From NCBI RefSeq assembly GCF_002531755.2, contig NZ_CP035001.1, positions 124,001 to 188,000 on the forward strand: 64,000 nucleotides of DNA, given 5' to 3'. The notes beneath the pieces are model-generated. The model saw only the letters and a program-made list of their open reading frames with translations. It was not told where the DNA came from and did not search any database. The DNA is from Rhizobium acidisoli. Its GTDB lineage: Bacteria; Pseudomonadota; Alphaproteobacteria; Rhizobiales; Rhizobiaceae. Positions 46,172-54,104 of this stretch are shown piece by piece. The position numbers and the translations under genes were made by a program. Numbering within the stretch: the stretch's first letter is position 1; each line of letters starts with the position of its first letter.

Positions 46172-47011
46172 GTGGAATTGGACGGAAAGACATCACCAGC
46201 AGTTTACTCCGAGGATGAGGGCCATGCCGACGAGGCTGCCGGCAAGGGTGCGCGCCGCGCGCGCGTCAGCGGCATCGACCGGGCGCTTCAGGTGATCGAT
46301 CACCTCTATGAAACCGGCTCGCCCGCCGGCGTCTATGCCATCGCCAAGGCGGTGAAGGCGCCGCTGTCGACCGTTTACGTCATCGTCGACGATCTGGTCG
46401 AGAAGAATATGCTGACGCGCCAGGCGGATGGCTCGATCTGGCTCGGCGCCCGGCTCTATCACTATGGCCTCGCCTATGCCCGGTCGTTGGATTTCATGAG
46501 CATCGCCACCCACGAAATGCACGACCTCTGCCGCCAGGCCGGCGAAACCGTGCAGGTCTGCGGCCGCGACGGCGACTATATGCTGGTGCTTGCCATGGCC
46601 GACGGCCCGAGCCACTTCCAGGTGGCCTCGCGCGTTGGCACCCGCGTGCCGCTGAACTGGACAGCGTCCGGCCGCCTGCTCGTCGGTCACCTGCCGGAAG
46701 ACGAGCGCATCGAACTGTTCAAGCGCTGCGCCCGCTCCTCACCGACCGGCCGCGCCGAGATCGATCCCGGCACGCTGTCGGAGTCGGCCGGCAAGGCTTT
46801 CGAGGATCGCCTGTCGATCCAGGCGGGGGAATCGGATTACGCCGTTGCCTGCATCGCCTCGCCGATCTGCGATCGCGACGGCCAATGCGTCGCCACCATT
46901 TCCATCGTGCTGCCGGAACAGAAGGCTTTTTCCGACGAGAACCATTATACAGCCCATGTTCGCAGTTCGGCGGAGCGGATCGAGAAGCTGATGGGTTGGC
47001 GTAACCGCTGA
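46172..47011 (+). CDS. IclR-family transcriptional regulator
   Basis: 279 residues with a GTG start behind GAGGTG. The N-terminal helix-turn-helix is RALQVIDHLYETGSPAGVYAIAKAVKAPLSTVYVIVDDLVEKNMLTRQ. The effector domain has LDFMSIATHEMHDLCRQAGETVQVC, SRVGTRVPLNWTASGRLLVGHLPEDER and the closing ACIASPICDRDGQCVATISIVLPE. It lies 430 bases from, and convergent with, the amidohydrolase gene. It is the nearest candidate regulator for the promoter block shared by that gene and the binding-protein gene at the left end of the window. Confidence 0.93.
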   Translation: MELDGKTSPAVYSEDEGHADEAAGKGARRARVSGIDRALQVIDHLYETGSPAGVYAIAKAVKAPLSTVYVIVDDLVEKNMLTRQADGSIWLGARLYHYGLAYARSLDFMSIATHEMHDLCRQAGETVQVCGRDGDYMLVLAMADGPSHFQVASRVGTRVPLNWTASGRLLVGHLPEDERIELFKRCARSSPTGRAEIDPGTLSESAGKAFEDRLSIQAGESDYAVACIASPICDRDGQCVATISIVLPEQKAFSDENHYTAHVRSSAERIEKLMGWRNR

Positions 47012-47081
47012 GCCCTCAACCTCGGGTCTGACTGTATGATGGCTAAATTGCTGTCATTGACAGCGTCTGGAGAGTTTGGGC

Positions 47082-47328
47082 ATGGCCATTCTGACAGTTC
47101 GAAATGTGTCCGATGAAGTGCATCGCGCATTGTGTCTGCGGGCGGCGATGAACGGCCGCAGCACCGAAGCGGAAGTTCGTGACATCCTGGAAAGCGTGGT
47201 GAAGCCCAAGCGACGCATCCGCATGGGATGCGTTGGCTGATCTCGGTCGGCAGTCGGGGCTGACCAATGATGATTTCGCCGCGTTTGGCCAGCGACCGGC
47301 ACCGGCGGAACCATTGAGGTTTGAATGA
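47082..47328 (+). pseudogene. FitA-type antitoxin gene with a frameshift; toxin lost
   Basis: The frame from ATG 47082 reads MAILTVRNVSDEVHRALCLR and RSTEAEVRDILESVVKPKRR, a typical ribbon-helix-helix FitA antitoxin, but ends early at 47240. The +1 frame carries on with DALADLGRQSGLTNDDFAAF and ends PAEPLRFE at 47328, the usual FitA tail. One extra base in the GGG run at 47225-47227 explains the break; repaired it would be 81 residues. The ATG that should open the FitB toxin overlaps the stop (47325), but its frame ends after seven codons, so the toxin gene has been deleted. Confidence 0.75.
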
Positions 47329-47439
47329 TCGTCCGTCAGCCCCTCTGAGACGGCGAGACTTGCTGTCGTAAATCCATTGAACCGCCAAACATCCGACGCT
47401 TCTCCGGCGGATGTTTGATCGAATAAGCCGGCGGCGATC

Positions 47440-48654
47440 CTACCTGTAGGAATAGCCATGGCTATGACGCACCAGCCTGCGCGCCCGCGGCACGTAGCGG
47501 CTGGCGGTAACGGCATCGGCGCCCATCACCGCGTAACGCGGCTCGAACAGTTTGTTGAGGACCGAGACGTCGCCGTTGGAATCCGTCGCCTCGAGCTCGG
47601 AATCGACAAGGTCGAAAATGGTGAATTCGGCTTGCGCGCCGACCGAGAGCCGATTCTCCATCGGCAGCTTGATGACCGATGCCGGTGCGTGGGTGACGGC
47701 CTCCACCACCTTGTCGAAGGGCATGCCGACGCTGAGCAGCTTCGACATCGTCGTCGCCAGGTCCCAGACCGGAAAATTCATCGAATGGCCGTGCAGGTCG
47801 GTCGAGATCGAGTACGGCAGCAGCCCGCGCGCAATTGCCGCTTCCGCCACCTTGAAGGAGAAGGAGGCGCCGCCATGGCCGATGTCGAGGCGAATGCCCT
47901 CGGAGGCGCAGCGCTCGGCGAGATTGAAAAGATCCTCGTCCTCCATGATGCTCGACCCCGCCTTGCCGTTGAAGCAGTGGGTGACGACATCACCGGGACC
48001 GAGGATCTCCAGCACTTCGTCATAGAGCGCCGGCGGTTCGCCGACATGCACCATCATCGGCACTTTCAGGATCTTGGCGATCTTCTTGCCGAGCTTGACA
48101 GGGGTGACGCCCCAGGAGCCGGTGATCACATGGCTGGCGCGCACCTTGATGCCGACGATGTGCTCGCTGTTTTCGGCATAGACTTCAAGGATCCGGTCGA
48201 GATCGATATCTCTGATATCCCGAAGTTCGGCGACGCGATTGCAGGCGACGAGGCCGATCGAGCCGAGGTTCAGGAAGGCCTTGATGCGCTCGCGCGAGGG
48301 CTCGATGATATATTCCCGGAAGCCATGGAAATTCGCCTCACCGGCCGAACCGGCATCGACCAGCGTGGTGACGCCGCGCTCGAGACCGCATTCGGAGGGA
48401 CGAATGGAAATGTCGGTGCCCCCATGCCAGATATGCACATGCAGGTCGATCCAGCCCGGCGAGACGAAAGCGCCCTTGCCGTCGATGCGGGTCACATCCT
48501 CAGAAACGGCGAGCGCCGGACCGATCTTTGCTATCCTGCCGTCGCCATCGACGAGAATGTCGACAGGCCCTTCCGGCGTCCCCGCACCGAAAGCCATCGG
48601 TTTTACATTGGTGAGGAGGAGCGGCTTCTTCGCCTGGTTGCCGGACATGCTCAT
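47440..48654 (-). CDS. Amidohydrolase/deacetylase family metallohydrolase
   Basis: 404 residues. It is an amidohydrolase-superfamily TIM barrel with IDLHVHIWHGG (first metal His pair), a carboxylated-Lys candidate in GIKVRASHVITGSWG, HVGEPPALYDEVL, THCFNGKAG and the Asp in YSISTDLHGHSMNFPVWDL. The pattern resembles the EF_0837/AHA_3915-type group often found next to peptide or D-amino-acid uptake genes. Its likely role is hydrolysis of an N-acyl or cyclic amide; the substrate is unknown. The promoter matches that of the binding-protein gene at 755, so both may serve one catabolic route. A start at ATG 48648 is equally possible. Confidence 0.9.
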   Translation of the reverse strand: MSMSGNQAKKPLLLTNVKPMAFGAGTPEGPVDILVDGDGRIAKIGPALAVSEDVTRIDGKGAFVSPGWIDLHVHIWHGGTDISIRPSECGLERGVTTLVDAGSAGEANFHGFREYIIEPSRERIKAFLNLGSIGLVACNRVAELRDIRDIDLDRILEVYAENSEHIVGIKVRASHVITGSWGVTPVKLGKKIAKILKVPMMVHVGEPPALYDEVLEILGPGDVVTHCFNGKAGSSIMEDEDLFNLAERCASEGIRLDIGHGGASFSFKVAEAAIARGLLPYSISTDLHGHSMNFPVWDLATTMSKLLSVGMPFDKVVEAVTHAPASVIKLPMENRLSVGAQAEFTIFDLVDSELEATDSNGDVSVLNKLFEPRYAVMGADAVTASRYVPRARRLVRHSHGYSYR

Positions 48655-48663
48655 ATCGCGTCA

Positions 48664-48723
48664 TTCCACAGTTATGTTATGTAAATCTCTATAATAGAAT
48701 AAGGCTGGGGGTGCGCCTGTCAA
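48664..48723 (-). promoter_or_regulatory. Promoter and operator-like block of the amidohydrolase gene, twin of 774-833
   Basis: On the minus strand: TTGACA (48723-48718), 16 bases, TATTCT (48701-48696), then an AT-rich block ending TGTGGAA (48670-48664). Without any gap it aligns to 774-833. The stretch TTCCACA-R-TTATGT and the AGAATAAG block are the most conserved parts. Confidence 0.7.
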
Positions 48724-48819
48724 GGAAAATGACGCGACCAGGGCGGCCGCGAAAATGCTGGCGAAGGCGCGCCAATCTGAAGCGCGCCTTTTGAAAGAGC
48801 AACCGGATCGTCGTCTGTT

Positions 48820-49689
48820 TCAGCTGGAAAGCACGGAATAGTCGACGTGTTCGAGATAATCCGGATCGGCGAAGGCGTCGATCACCGTCACCTTCCCGTC
48901 GGCGATGGTCAGCGTCACGACGACGCGTAGTTCGTCCTTGATGCGGACGATGAATCCGACTTCGCCGTCGACGAGCGCGGCTTCCGCCGCCTGTGCCCGG
49001 CCCTTGAACAGCTCTGCGACCTCGGACGCGCCGCGCCTTCCGCCGAATGGACCGAATCGCGCTGCCGTCGCATCCGGCCGGAAGACGACATCGGGGGAAA
49101 GCACGGCAAGCAAGGCCTCGAGATCGCCGTTGCGCGATGCCGTCAGGAAGGCTTCCGCGATCGTCCGCTTGCGGCCGAAATCGACATCGGGCGCCTCGTC
49201 CGTGCCCTGTACTCGGCGGCGGGCGCGACTTGCGAGCTGCCGGGCGGCGGCGGACGAGCGGCCGATGATCGGCGCGATCTCGTCAAAAGGCAGATCGAAC
49301 ATGTCATGCAGCACGAAGGCGACACGCTCGGCCGGCGCCAGCGTCTGCAGCACGACGAGCAAGGCCACGCCAACCGATTCGGCGAAGGCCGCATCGCGCT
49401 CCGGATCATGTGCCGGATCGGCAATCGCGGCATGAACCGGCATCTCCAGCGGCTGCTCGCGCCGGGTCTTGCGTGCACGCAGCATGTCGAGGCAGATGCG
49501 CGCCACCACTGTCGTCAGCCAGCCGCCGAGATTGCCGACGTCAGTCGTATCCGCGCGGTTGAGCCGCAGCCAGGCCTCCTGGACGGCGTCTTCAGCCTCG
49601 CTGCGCGAGCCGAGCATGCGATAGGCCGCCGCCCGCAGATGTGCCCGGTTCGCCTCGAATTGATCGGCCAGCCATTTTTTCTCGTTCAT
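48820..49689 (-). CDS. ECF41-group RNA polymerase sigma factor
   Basis: 289 residues. The sigma-2 region is AAAYRMLGSRSEAEDAVQEAWLRL and GGWLTTVVARICLDMLRARKTRR. The sigma-4 region is LAPAERVAFVLHDMFDLPFDEIAPIIGRSSAAARQLASRARRR. A C-terminal SnoaL-like extension of about 110 residues follows, with FGGRRG and DPDYLEHV in place of the ECF41 DGGGR and NPDKL motifs. In ECF41 this extension tunes sigma activity instead of an anti-sigma factor. The partner gene is divergent at 49799, as is typical, and a promoter of the ECF41 type faces this gene, so it is probably autoregulated. Confidence 0.93.
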   Translation of the reverse strand: MNEKKWLADQFEANRAHLRAAAYRMLGSRSEAEDAVQEAWLRLNRADTTDVGNLGGWLTTVVARICLDMLRARKTRREQPLEMPVHAAIADPAHDPERDAAFAESVGVALLVVLQTLAPAERVAFVLHDMFDLPFDEIAPIIGRSSAAARQLASRARRRVQGTDEAPDVDFGRKRTIAEAFLTASRNGDLEALLAVLSPDVVFRPDATAARFGPFGGRRGASEVAELFKGRAQAAEAALVDGEVGFIVRIKDELRVVVTLTIADGKVTVIDAFADPDYLEHVDYSVLSS

Positions 49690-49690
49690 C

Positions 49691-49717
49691 CGTCACATTC
49701 CTTCGCTGCGTTCCGTC
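49691..49717 (+). promoter_or_regulatory. ECF41-type promoter of the AhpD-like gene
   Basis: CGTCACA (49691-49697), 16 bases, CGTC (49714-49717). This is one mismatch from the known ECF41 consensus TGTCACA-N16-CGTC. It points towards the AhpD-like gene at 49799. Its -35 box begins two bases after the sigma gene start codon on the other strand. Confidence 0.75.
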
Positions 49718-49725
49718 AAGCCTAT

Positions 49726-49752
49726 GACGAATGAAACCCGGCCGGTGTGACA
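49726..49752 (-). promoter_or_regulatory. ECF41-type promoter of the sigma factor gene
   Basis: On the minus strand TGTCACA (49752-49746), 16 bases, CGTC (49729-49726). It is a perfect match to the ECF41 consensus, 37 bases before the sigma gene start codon. It faces the plus-strand promoter head to head with eight bases between the two. Confidence 0.8.
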
Positions 49753-49798
49753 GCCCCGGCGGATCGTCGAAGAGCAAAATGCATCAAGGAGACATATC

Positions 49799-50275
49799 AT
49801 GCAGGAAAAATTGGTCATGCAGGAGAGAATGGGAAATCCCGCCCTGGTGCTTCCCGCCGCCATGCAGGCGCTGACGGCGCTTGCGCAGGTGCCGGCCGAG
49901 GCTGGCCTCTCGCCGAAGCTGCTTGAACTCGTCAATCTGCGTGCCAGCCAGATCAACGGCTGCAGCGTCTGCATCGACGGCCATCCGCGCATCGCCAAGA
50001 AGCTCGGCGAGACCGATGAAAGGCTTTTCGCCGTCAGCGCCTGGCGCGACACGCCCTATTTCAGCGGTGCCGAGCGGGCAGCCCTTGCGCTGACCGAGGC
50101 CGTGACCCGCACCAGCGACCGTTCCGACCCCGTACCCGACGAGATCTGGGATGAGGCGACCCGGCACTATGACGGCAAGAGCCTTGCGGCCCTCGTCATT
50201 GCCATCGCCAATATCAATGTCTGGAATCGGCTGAACATTGCTACCCGGCAGATCGCCGGCGCCTGGAAGCCGTAA
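49799..50275 (+). CDS. Carboxymuconolactone decarboxylase / AhpD-like protein, ECF41 partner
   Basis: 158 residues, ATG with AAGGAGACATATC upstream. The AhpD core is seen in LLELVNLRASQINGCSVCIDGHPRIAKKLGETDERLFAVSAW, with the redox CxxC (CSVC) and its following His. A second helical repeat ends VIAIANINVWNRLNIATRQ. This is the carboxymuconolactone-decarboxylase type of partner (COE) encoded next to ECF41 sigma factors; it may be a thiol-dependent peroxidase-like enzyme. Its own ECF41-type promoter supports control by the adjacent sigma factor. Confidence 0.92.
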   Translation: MQEKLVMQERMGNPALVLPAAMQALTALAQVPAEAGLSPKLLELVNLRASQINGCSVCIDGHPRIAKKLGETDERLFAVSAWRDTPYFSGAERAALALTEAVTRTSDRSDPVPDEIWDEATRHYDGKSLAALVIAIANINVWNRLNIATRQIAGAWKP

Positions 50276-50283
50276 ACGCGGTT

Positions 50284-50314
50284 GCCGGCAGCGAGTAACC
50301 CCTGCGCTGCCGGC
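50284..50314. terminator. Hairpin between the convergent AhpD-like and rhaI genes
   Basis: GCCGGCAGCG (50284-50293) and CGCTGCCGGC (50305-50314) form a perfect ten-pair stem with an 11-base loop. There is no T run on either side, so it may stop transcription from both sides only weakly or with help. Confidence 0.55.
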
Positions 50315-50323
50315 GCCTGAAGT

Positions 50324-51616
50324 TCAGATGATACCGCCGCCGCCGGCAGCCGAAGCCGGGCGCTCGGCCGCGATCTGCTTGCGGTAGCCGCTGGCGCGAT
50401 AGGCCGCGATCGGGTCGATCGCGCCGCCGGCCCTGCGCCGGGCTTCGGCGAGGATCGGCTCGACATCGGCGCGATAGGCGCGCTTCAGCGTTTCCGAGGC
50501 CATCAGCGCGTCATTGTCCTGCTGGTAGCCGTCGAGCGCCTTGCGGTCGACGATCAGCGCTTGCGCATAGGCGCGGCGGATTTCGTTGGCGCTGTTGATC
50601 AGGCTCTCGATCGGATCGGTGACATTGTGCGACTGGTCGATCATATGGGCCGGGTTAAAGTCGTTGACCCCACGCTGCTCGGCATCGACCAATTCGTTGA
50701 AGACGAGGAACAGCCGATAGGGATCGATCGCGCCGGCATCGAGATCGTCATCGCCATATTTCGAATCGTTGAAGTGGAAGCCGCCGAGCTTACCGAACTG
50801 GATCAGCCGGGCGACGATCATCTCGATATTGGTGTTCGGCGCATGATGGCCGAGATCGACGAGGCAATAGGCCTTGGGGCCGAGCGTCTGGGCGATCAGG
50901 TAATTGGTGCCCCAGTCCTGCACGATCGTCGAATAGAAGGCCGGCTCGTACATCTTGTGCTCGGAGAAGAGCTTCCAATCATCGGGCAGCGTCTTGTAAA
51001 TGTCAGCCATCGAGGCGAGGTAGCGCTCGAACGCCTTGGTGAAATTGCTCTGGCCGGGGAAGTTCGAACCGTCGCCGATCCAGACCGTCAGCGCCTTGGA
51101 GCCGAGTGCCTTGCCGATTTCGATGCATTCGAGATTGTGCTCGACCGCCTGCGCCCGCGTCGCCGCGTCGGTGTGGCTGAGCGAACCATATTTGTAGGAA
51201 TGGGCCTGTCCCGGCGCATCGGAGAAGGTGTTCGAATTCATCGCATCGAAGCCGAGGCCGAGCGCATCGCCCTTGGCCTTCAATTCCTTGGCATCCGCCT
51301 TGTCCCAGGGGATATGCAGCGAAACATTCGGTGTCGCCTGCGTCAGTTGGTTGATGACGGCGCAATCGTCGAGCTTGTCGAAGATGCCGCGCGGTTCGCC
51401 CGTGCCGGGAAAGCGGGCAAAGCGCGTGCCGCCGGTGCCGACACCCCAGGAGGGAACGGCAACGAAAAATTCCGCAACCTTCCGGGTGATTGCTTCGATA
51501 TCGACGCCGCGGCGGTCAAGGTTCGCACCCAGCGCCTCGTAATCGGCTTTCAGCGCGGCTGCCCGCTTGTCGTTTTCCGTCGCGACCAGATCCTGCGCGA
51601 TCCTGAACTCGGCCAT
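50324..51616 (-). CDS. rhaI: L-rhamnose isomerase, rhizobial type
   Basis: 430 residues from ATG 51616 with GGAGGT upstream. It converts L-rhamnose (or its phosphate, depending on the order of steps) to the ketose rhamnulose. It belongs to the TIM-barrel rhamnose isomerases of about 430 residues. Visible metal/active-site stretches are VSLHIPWDKAD, VWIGDGSNFPGQ, FSEHKMYEPAFYST, LVDLGHHAPNTNIEMIV and GGFHFNDSKYGDDDLDAG. It is downstream of rhaD on the same strand, forming the rhaDI transcript known in R. leguminosarum, with a palindromic repeat in the gap. Confidence 0.95.
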   Translation of the reverse strand: MAEFRIAQDLVATENDKRAAALKADYEALGANLDRRGVDIEAITRKVAEFFVAVPSWGVGTGGTRFARFPGTGEPRGIFDKLDDCAVINQLTQATPNVSLHIPWDKADAKELKAKGDALGLGFDAMNSNTFSDAPGQAHSYKYGSLSHTDAATRAQAVEHNLECIEIGKALGSKALTVWIGDGSNFPGQSNFTKAFERYLASMADIYKTLPDDWKLFSEHKMYEPAFYSTIVQDWGTNYLIAQTLGPKAYCLVDLGHHAPNTNIEMIVARLIQFGKLGGFHFNDSKYGDDDLDAGAIDPYRLFLVFNELVDAEQRGVNDFNPAHMIDQSHNVTDPIESLINSANEIRRAYAQALIVDRKALDGYQQDNDALMASETLKRAYRADVEPILAEARRRAGGAIDPIAAYRASGYRKQIAAERPASAAGGGGII

Positions 51617-51644
51617 TTCTACCTCCCGATTGTTTCTCTCTTCC

Positions 51645-51800
51645 CTTCTCCCCAGCGGGGAGAAGGTGGCCCGAAGGGTCGGATGAGGGGGCGACACGGC
51701 ATGACGCCAAAAGTTCTTCGCTTTCCGCTCAGAACACGCATCGCTCCGCTCAGCGTCCCCCTCATCTGCCTGCCGGCATCTTCTCCCCGCCGGGGAGAAG
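51645..51800. repeat. Rhizobial intergenic mosaic palindrome (RIME-like) between rhaD and rhaI
   Basis: Two self-complementary hairpins, CTTCTCCCC-AGC-GGGGAGAAG (51645-51665) and the similar one at 51780-51800, flank an inner inverted repeat GATGAGGGGG (51682-51691) / CCCCCTCATC (51757-51766). This layout and sequence are like the short palindromic elements scattered between genes in Rhizobium. In the rhaDI message it would fold into a large structure. Confidence 0.8.
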
Positions 51801-51810
51801 AGACCAAGCC

Positions 51811-53907
51811 TTACCGCGTAAAGCTCTGCACGTTGCCGGCATCGACGTTGATGATGTTGCCGGTCGATTTTGCCGAAAGGTCCGATGCCAGGAAATAGAT
51901 CGCCTCGGCGATATCTTCCGGAAACACGTTGAGCTTCAGCATCGAACGCTTGCGGTAATGTTCCTCGAGATCATCCACTTCGATCTTCGACGAGGCGGCG
52001 CGCTGCTCGCGCCACTCGCCGCTCCAGATCTTCGAGCCGCGCAGCACCGCATCCGGGTTGACCGTGTTGACGCGGATGCCGGCATCGGCACCTTCCAGCG
52101 CTAGGCAGCGGGCGAGATGGATTTCGGCAGCCTTTGCAGTGCAATAGGCAGCGGCATTCGGCGAAGCGGCAAGACCGTTTTTCGAGGCGACGAAGACGAT
52201 GTTGCCGCCGAGCGCTTGACGGCGGAACAGCCGGAAGGCTTCGCGCGAAACCAGGAAATAGCCGGTCGCTAGAATATCGATATTGCGGTTCCACGTCGCA
52301 AGCTCGGTGGCTTCGATTGGCGCGGAGGAGGCAATGCCGGCATTCGAGACGAGGATATCGATACCGCCGAACTCGACCGAGGCTTCCGCAAAGGAGGCGA
52401 TCACCGCATCTTCCTTGGTGACGTCGAGCCGGACGCTGCGCACCGCATCGGCGCCAAACTTCTTGACGAAATCGGCCTCGGTGCCCTCGAGTGCCGCCTG
52501 GTCGATATCGGCAAGCACCACGCAGGCGCCCTCGGCGACGAGGCGCGCGGCCGTCGCCCGGCCGATGCCGCCGGCGCCGCCGGTGACAAAGGCCACGCGG
52601 CCGGCGAGGCTCTTCGGCTTCGGCATGCGCTGCAGCTTGGCCTCTTCGAGCAGCCAATATTCGATATCGAAGGCTTCCTGCTCCGGCAGGCCCTGATATT
52701 CCGAAACCGTCGAGGCGCCGCGCATGACATTGATGGCGTTGACGTAGAATTCGCTGGCGATGCGGGCCGTCGCCTTGTCGCGGGCGAAGGACAGCATGCC
52801 GACGCCGGGAACGAGGAAGATGACCGGATTGGCGTCGCGCATGGCGGGCGAATTGTCATGCTTGCAGTCGTTGTAATAGCGGGCGTAATCGGCGCGATAA
52901 TCCTCCAGCGCCTGATCGAGGCCGGCAACGATCGCGTCGACATCCGGCTTGGCGGGATCGAAATCGACGATCAGCGGACGGATCTTGGTGCGTAGGAAAT
53001 GATCGGGGCAGCTGGTGCCGAGCGCGCCGAGCGGGCGCAAATCCTTCGAATTGACGAATTCCAGCACGGCGTCCTGATCGTCGAAATGACCGAGCTTGCG
53101 TTCCTGCTTGCCGATGCGGCCGCGGATCTCCGGCATCAGCCGGGCAGCAATGGCGCGGCGCTCGGCAACGGGCAGGCTCTCCGCGACGGCGCCGCCGAAA
53201 ATCGTCTTGCCTTCGGTCTTTTCGGCAAACCAGACGATCGCCTTGTTGATGATATCGAGTGTCAGCTCGTAGCAGGCCTTGGCATCATCAGCCCAGGTAA
53301 AGAGGCCGTGGCTTTCGAGCACGACGCCCTTGGCATTCGGGTTCGCCTTGACGAAGGCTTCGAGGTCGAGGCCGAGCTGGAAGCCCGGACGGCGCCAGGG
53401 CAGCCAGCCAATCTCGGCGCCGAAAATCTGCTGCGTCAGCTCCCGAGAATTCTTCGAGGCGGCAATGGCGATGATCGCGTCGGGATGCATGTGATCGACA
53501 TGGGTGAACGGCACGAAGCCGTGCAGCGGCGTGTCGATCGAGGCGGCGCGAGCGTTGAGGTTGAAGGTGCAGTGCGGCAGGAAGCCAACCATGCGATCCT
53601 CGTCTTCGACTCCCTTATAGATTGATTTCAGCGCTTCGAGCTTGTCCTGGTAGAGGGTCGCGAAGCCGTCGAGCTTGATGGTGCCGACATCGCCGCCGGA
53701 GCCCTTGACCCAGAGCACCTTGACCTTGCCGCTGGTCAGCGGATCGGTCTCCATCACCTTCGCCGAGGTGTTGCCGCCGCCGTAATTGGTGATGCGCTTG
53801 TCGGCGCCGAGCAGGTTGGAGCGATAGAGCAGCTTGCCGGGCTCATCGAGGCCTGCCGCATATGCATCATCCCACCGGTTATCCAGAAGCCGGACGTTCG
53901 CCGCCAT
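51811..53907 (-). CDS. rhaD: Bifunctional rhamnulose-1-phosphate aldolase / short-chain dehydrogenase
   Basis: 698 residues. The N-terminal part (about 1-400) is a class II aldolase: NLLGADKRITNYGGGNTSAKV, LKVLWVKGSGGD-like region, PHCTFNLNARAASIDTPLHGFVPFTHVDHMHPDA with the zinc histidines, and VVLESHGLFTWADD. The C-terminal part (about 430-690) is an SDR with GRVAFVTGGAGGIGRATAARL, NAGIASSAP and the catalytic AAYCTAKAAE. The fusion cleaves rhamnulose-1-phosphate to dihydroxyacetone phosphate and lactaldehyde, and the dehydrogenase is thought to oxidise lactaldehyde. It is divergent from rhaR, with a large dyad between them. Confidence 0.95.
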   Translation of the reverse strand: MAANVRLLDNRWDDAYAAGLDEPGKLLYRSNLLGADKRITNYGGGNTSAKVMETDPLTSGKVKVLWVKGSGGDVGTIKLDGFATLYQDKLEALKSIYKGVEDEDRMVGFLPHCTFNLNARAASIDTPLHGFVPFTHVDHMHPDAIIAIAASKNSRELTQQIFGAEIGWLPWRRPGFQLGLDLEAFVKANPNAKGVVLESHGLFTWADDAKACYELTLDIINKAIVWFAEKTEGKTIFGGAVAESLPVAERRAIAARLMPEIRGRIGKQERKLGHFDDQDAVLEFVNSKDLRPLGALGTSCPDHFLRTKIRPLIVDFDPAKPDVDAIVAGLDQALEDYRADYARYYNDCKHDNSPAMRDANPVIFLVPGVGMLSFARDKATARIASEFYVNAINVMRGASTVSEYQGLPEQEAFDIEYWLLEEAKLQRMPKPKSLAGRVAFVTGGAGGIGRATAARLVAEGACVVLADIDQAALEGTEADFVKKFGADAVRSVRLDVTKEDAVIASFAEASVEFGGIDILVSNAGIASSAPIEATELATWNRNIDILATGYFLVSREAFRLFRRQALGGNIVFVASKNGLAASPNAAAYCTAKAAEIHLARCLALEGADAGIRVNTVNPDAVLRGSKIWSGEWREQRAASSKIEVDDLEEHYRKRSMLKLNVFPEDIAEAIYFLASDLSAKSTGNIINVDAGNVQSFTR

Positions 53908-53987
53908 ATCATCCTCCCATATAGGCTTGTCAGGGGCCGCGATCAGCGCGCCCTTTCGCTCACGGTATCGCGCATCAAAAGTGTGCT

Positions 53988-54060
53988 TGTCAATCGAAAA
54001 CGATCAAATCCGATTATGCTGCATCGCAATATGAAAATTTATGATCGTTTGTGATTGACA
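53988..54060. promoter_or_regulatory. rhaD-rhaR divergent promoter region with a 19-bp inverted repeat pair
   Basis: TGTCAATCGAAAACGATCA (53988-54006) and TGATCGTTTGTGATTGACA (54042-54060) are inverted copies that match at 17 of 19 positions. The outer end of each copy is a TTGACA -35 box: minus strand 53993-53988 for rhaD, plus strand 54055-54060 for rhaR. The arms fit a pair of sites for the DeoR-type repressor RhaR that closes both promoters. Confidence 0.75.
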
Positions 54061-54104
54061 GTCATTAAGGGATGCGAAATAAATGTGACAAGAGGAGGAG
54101 CCCA

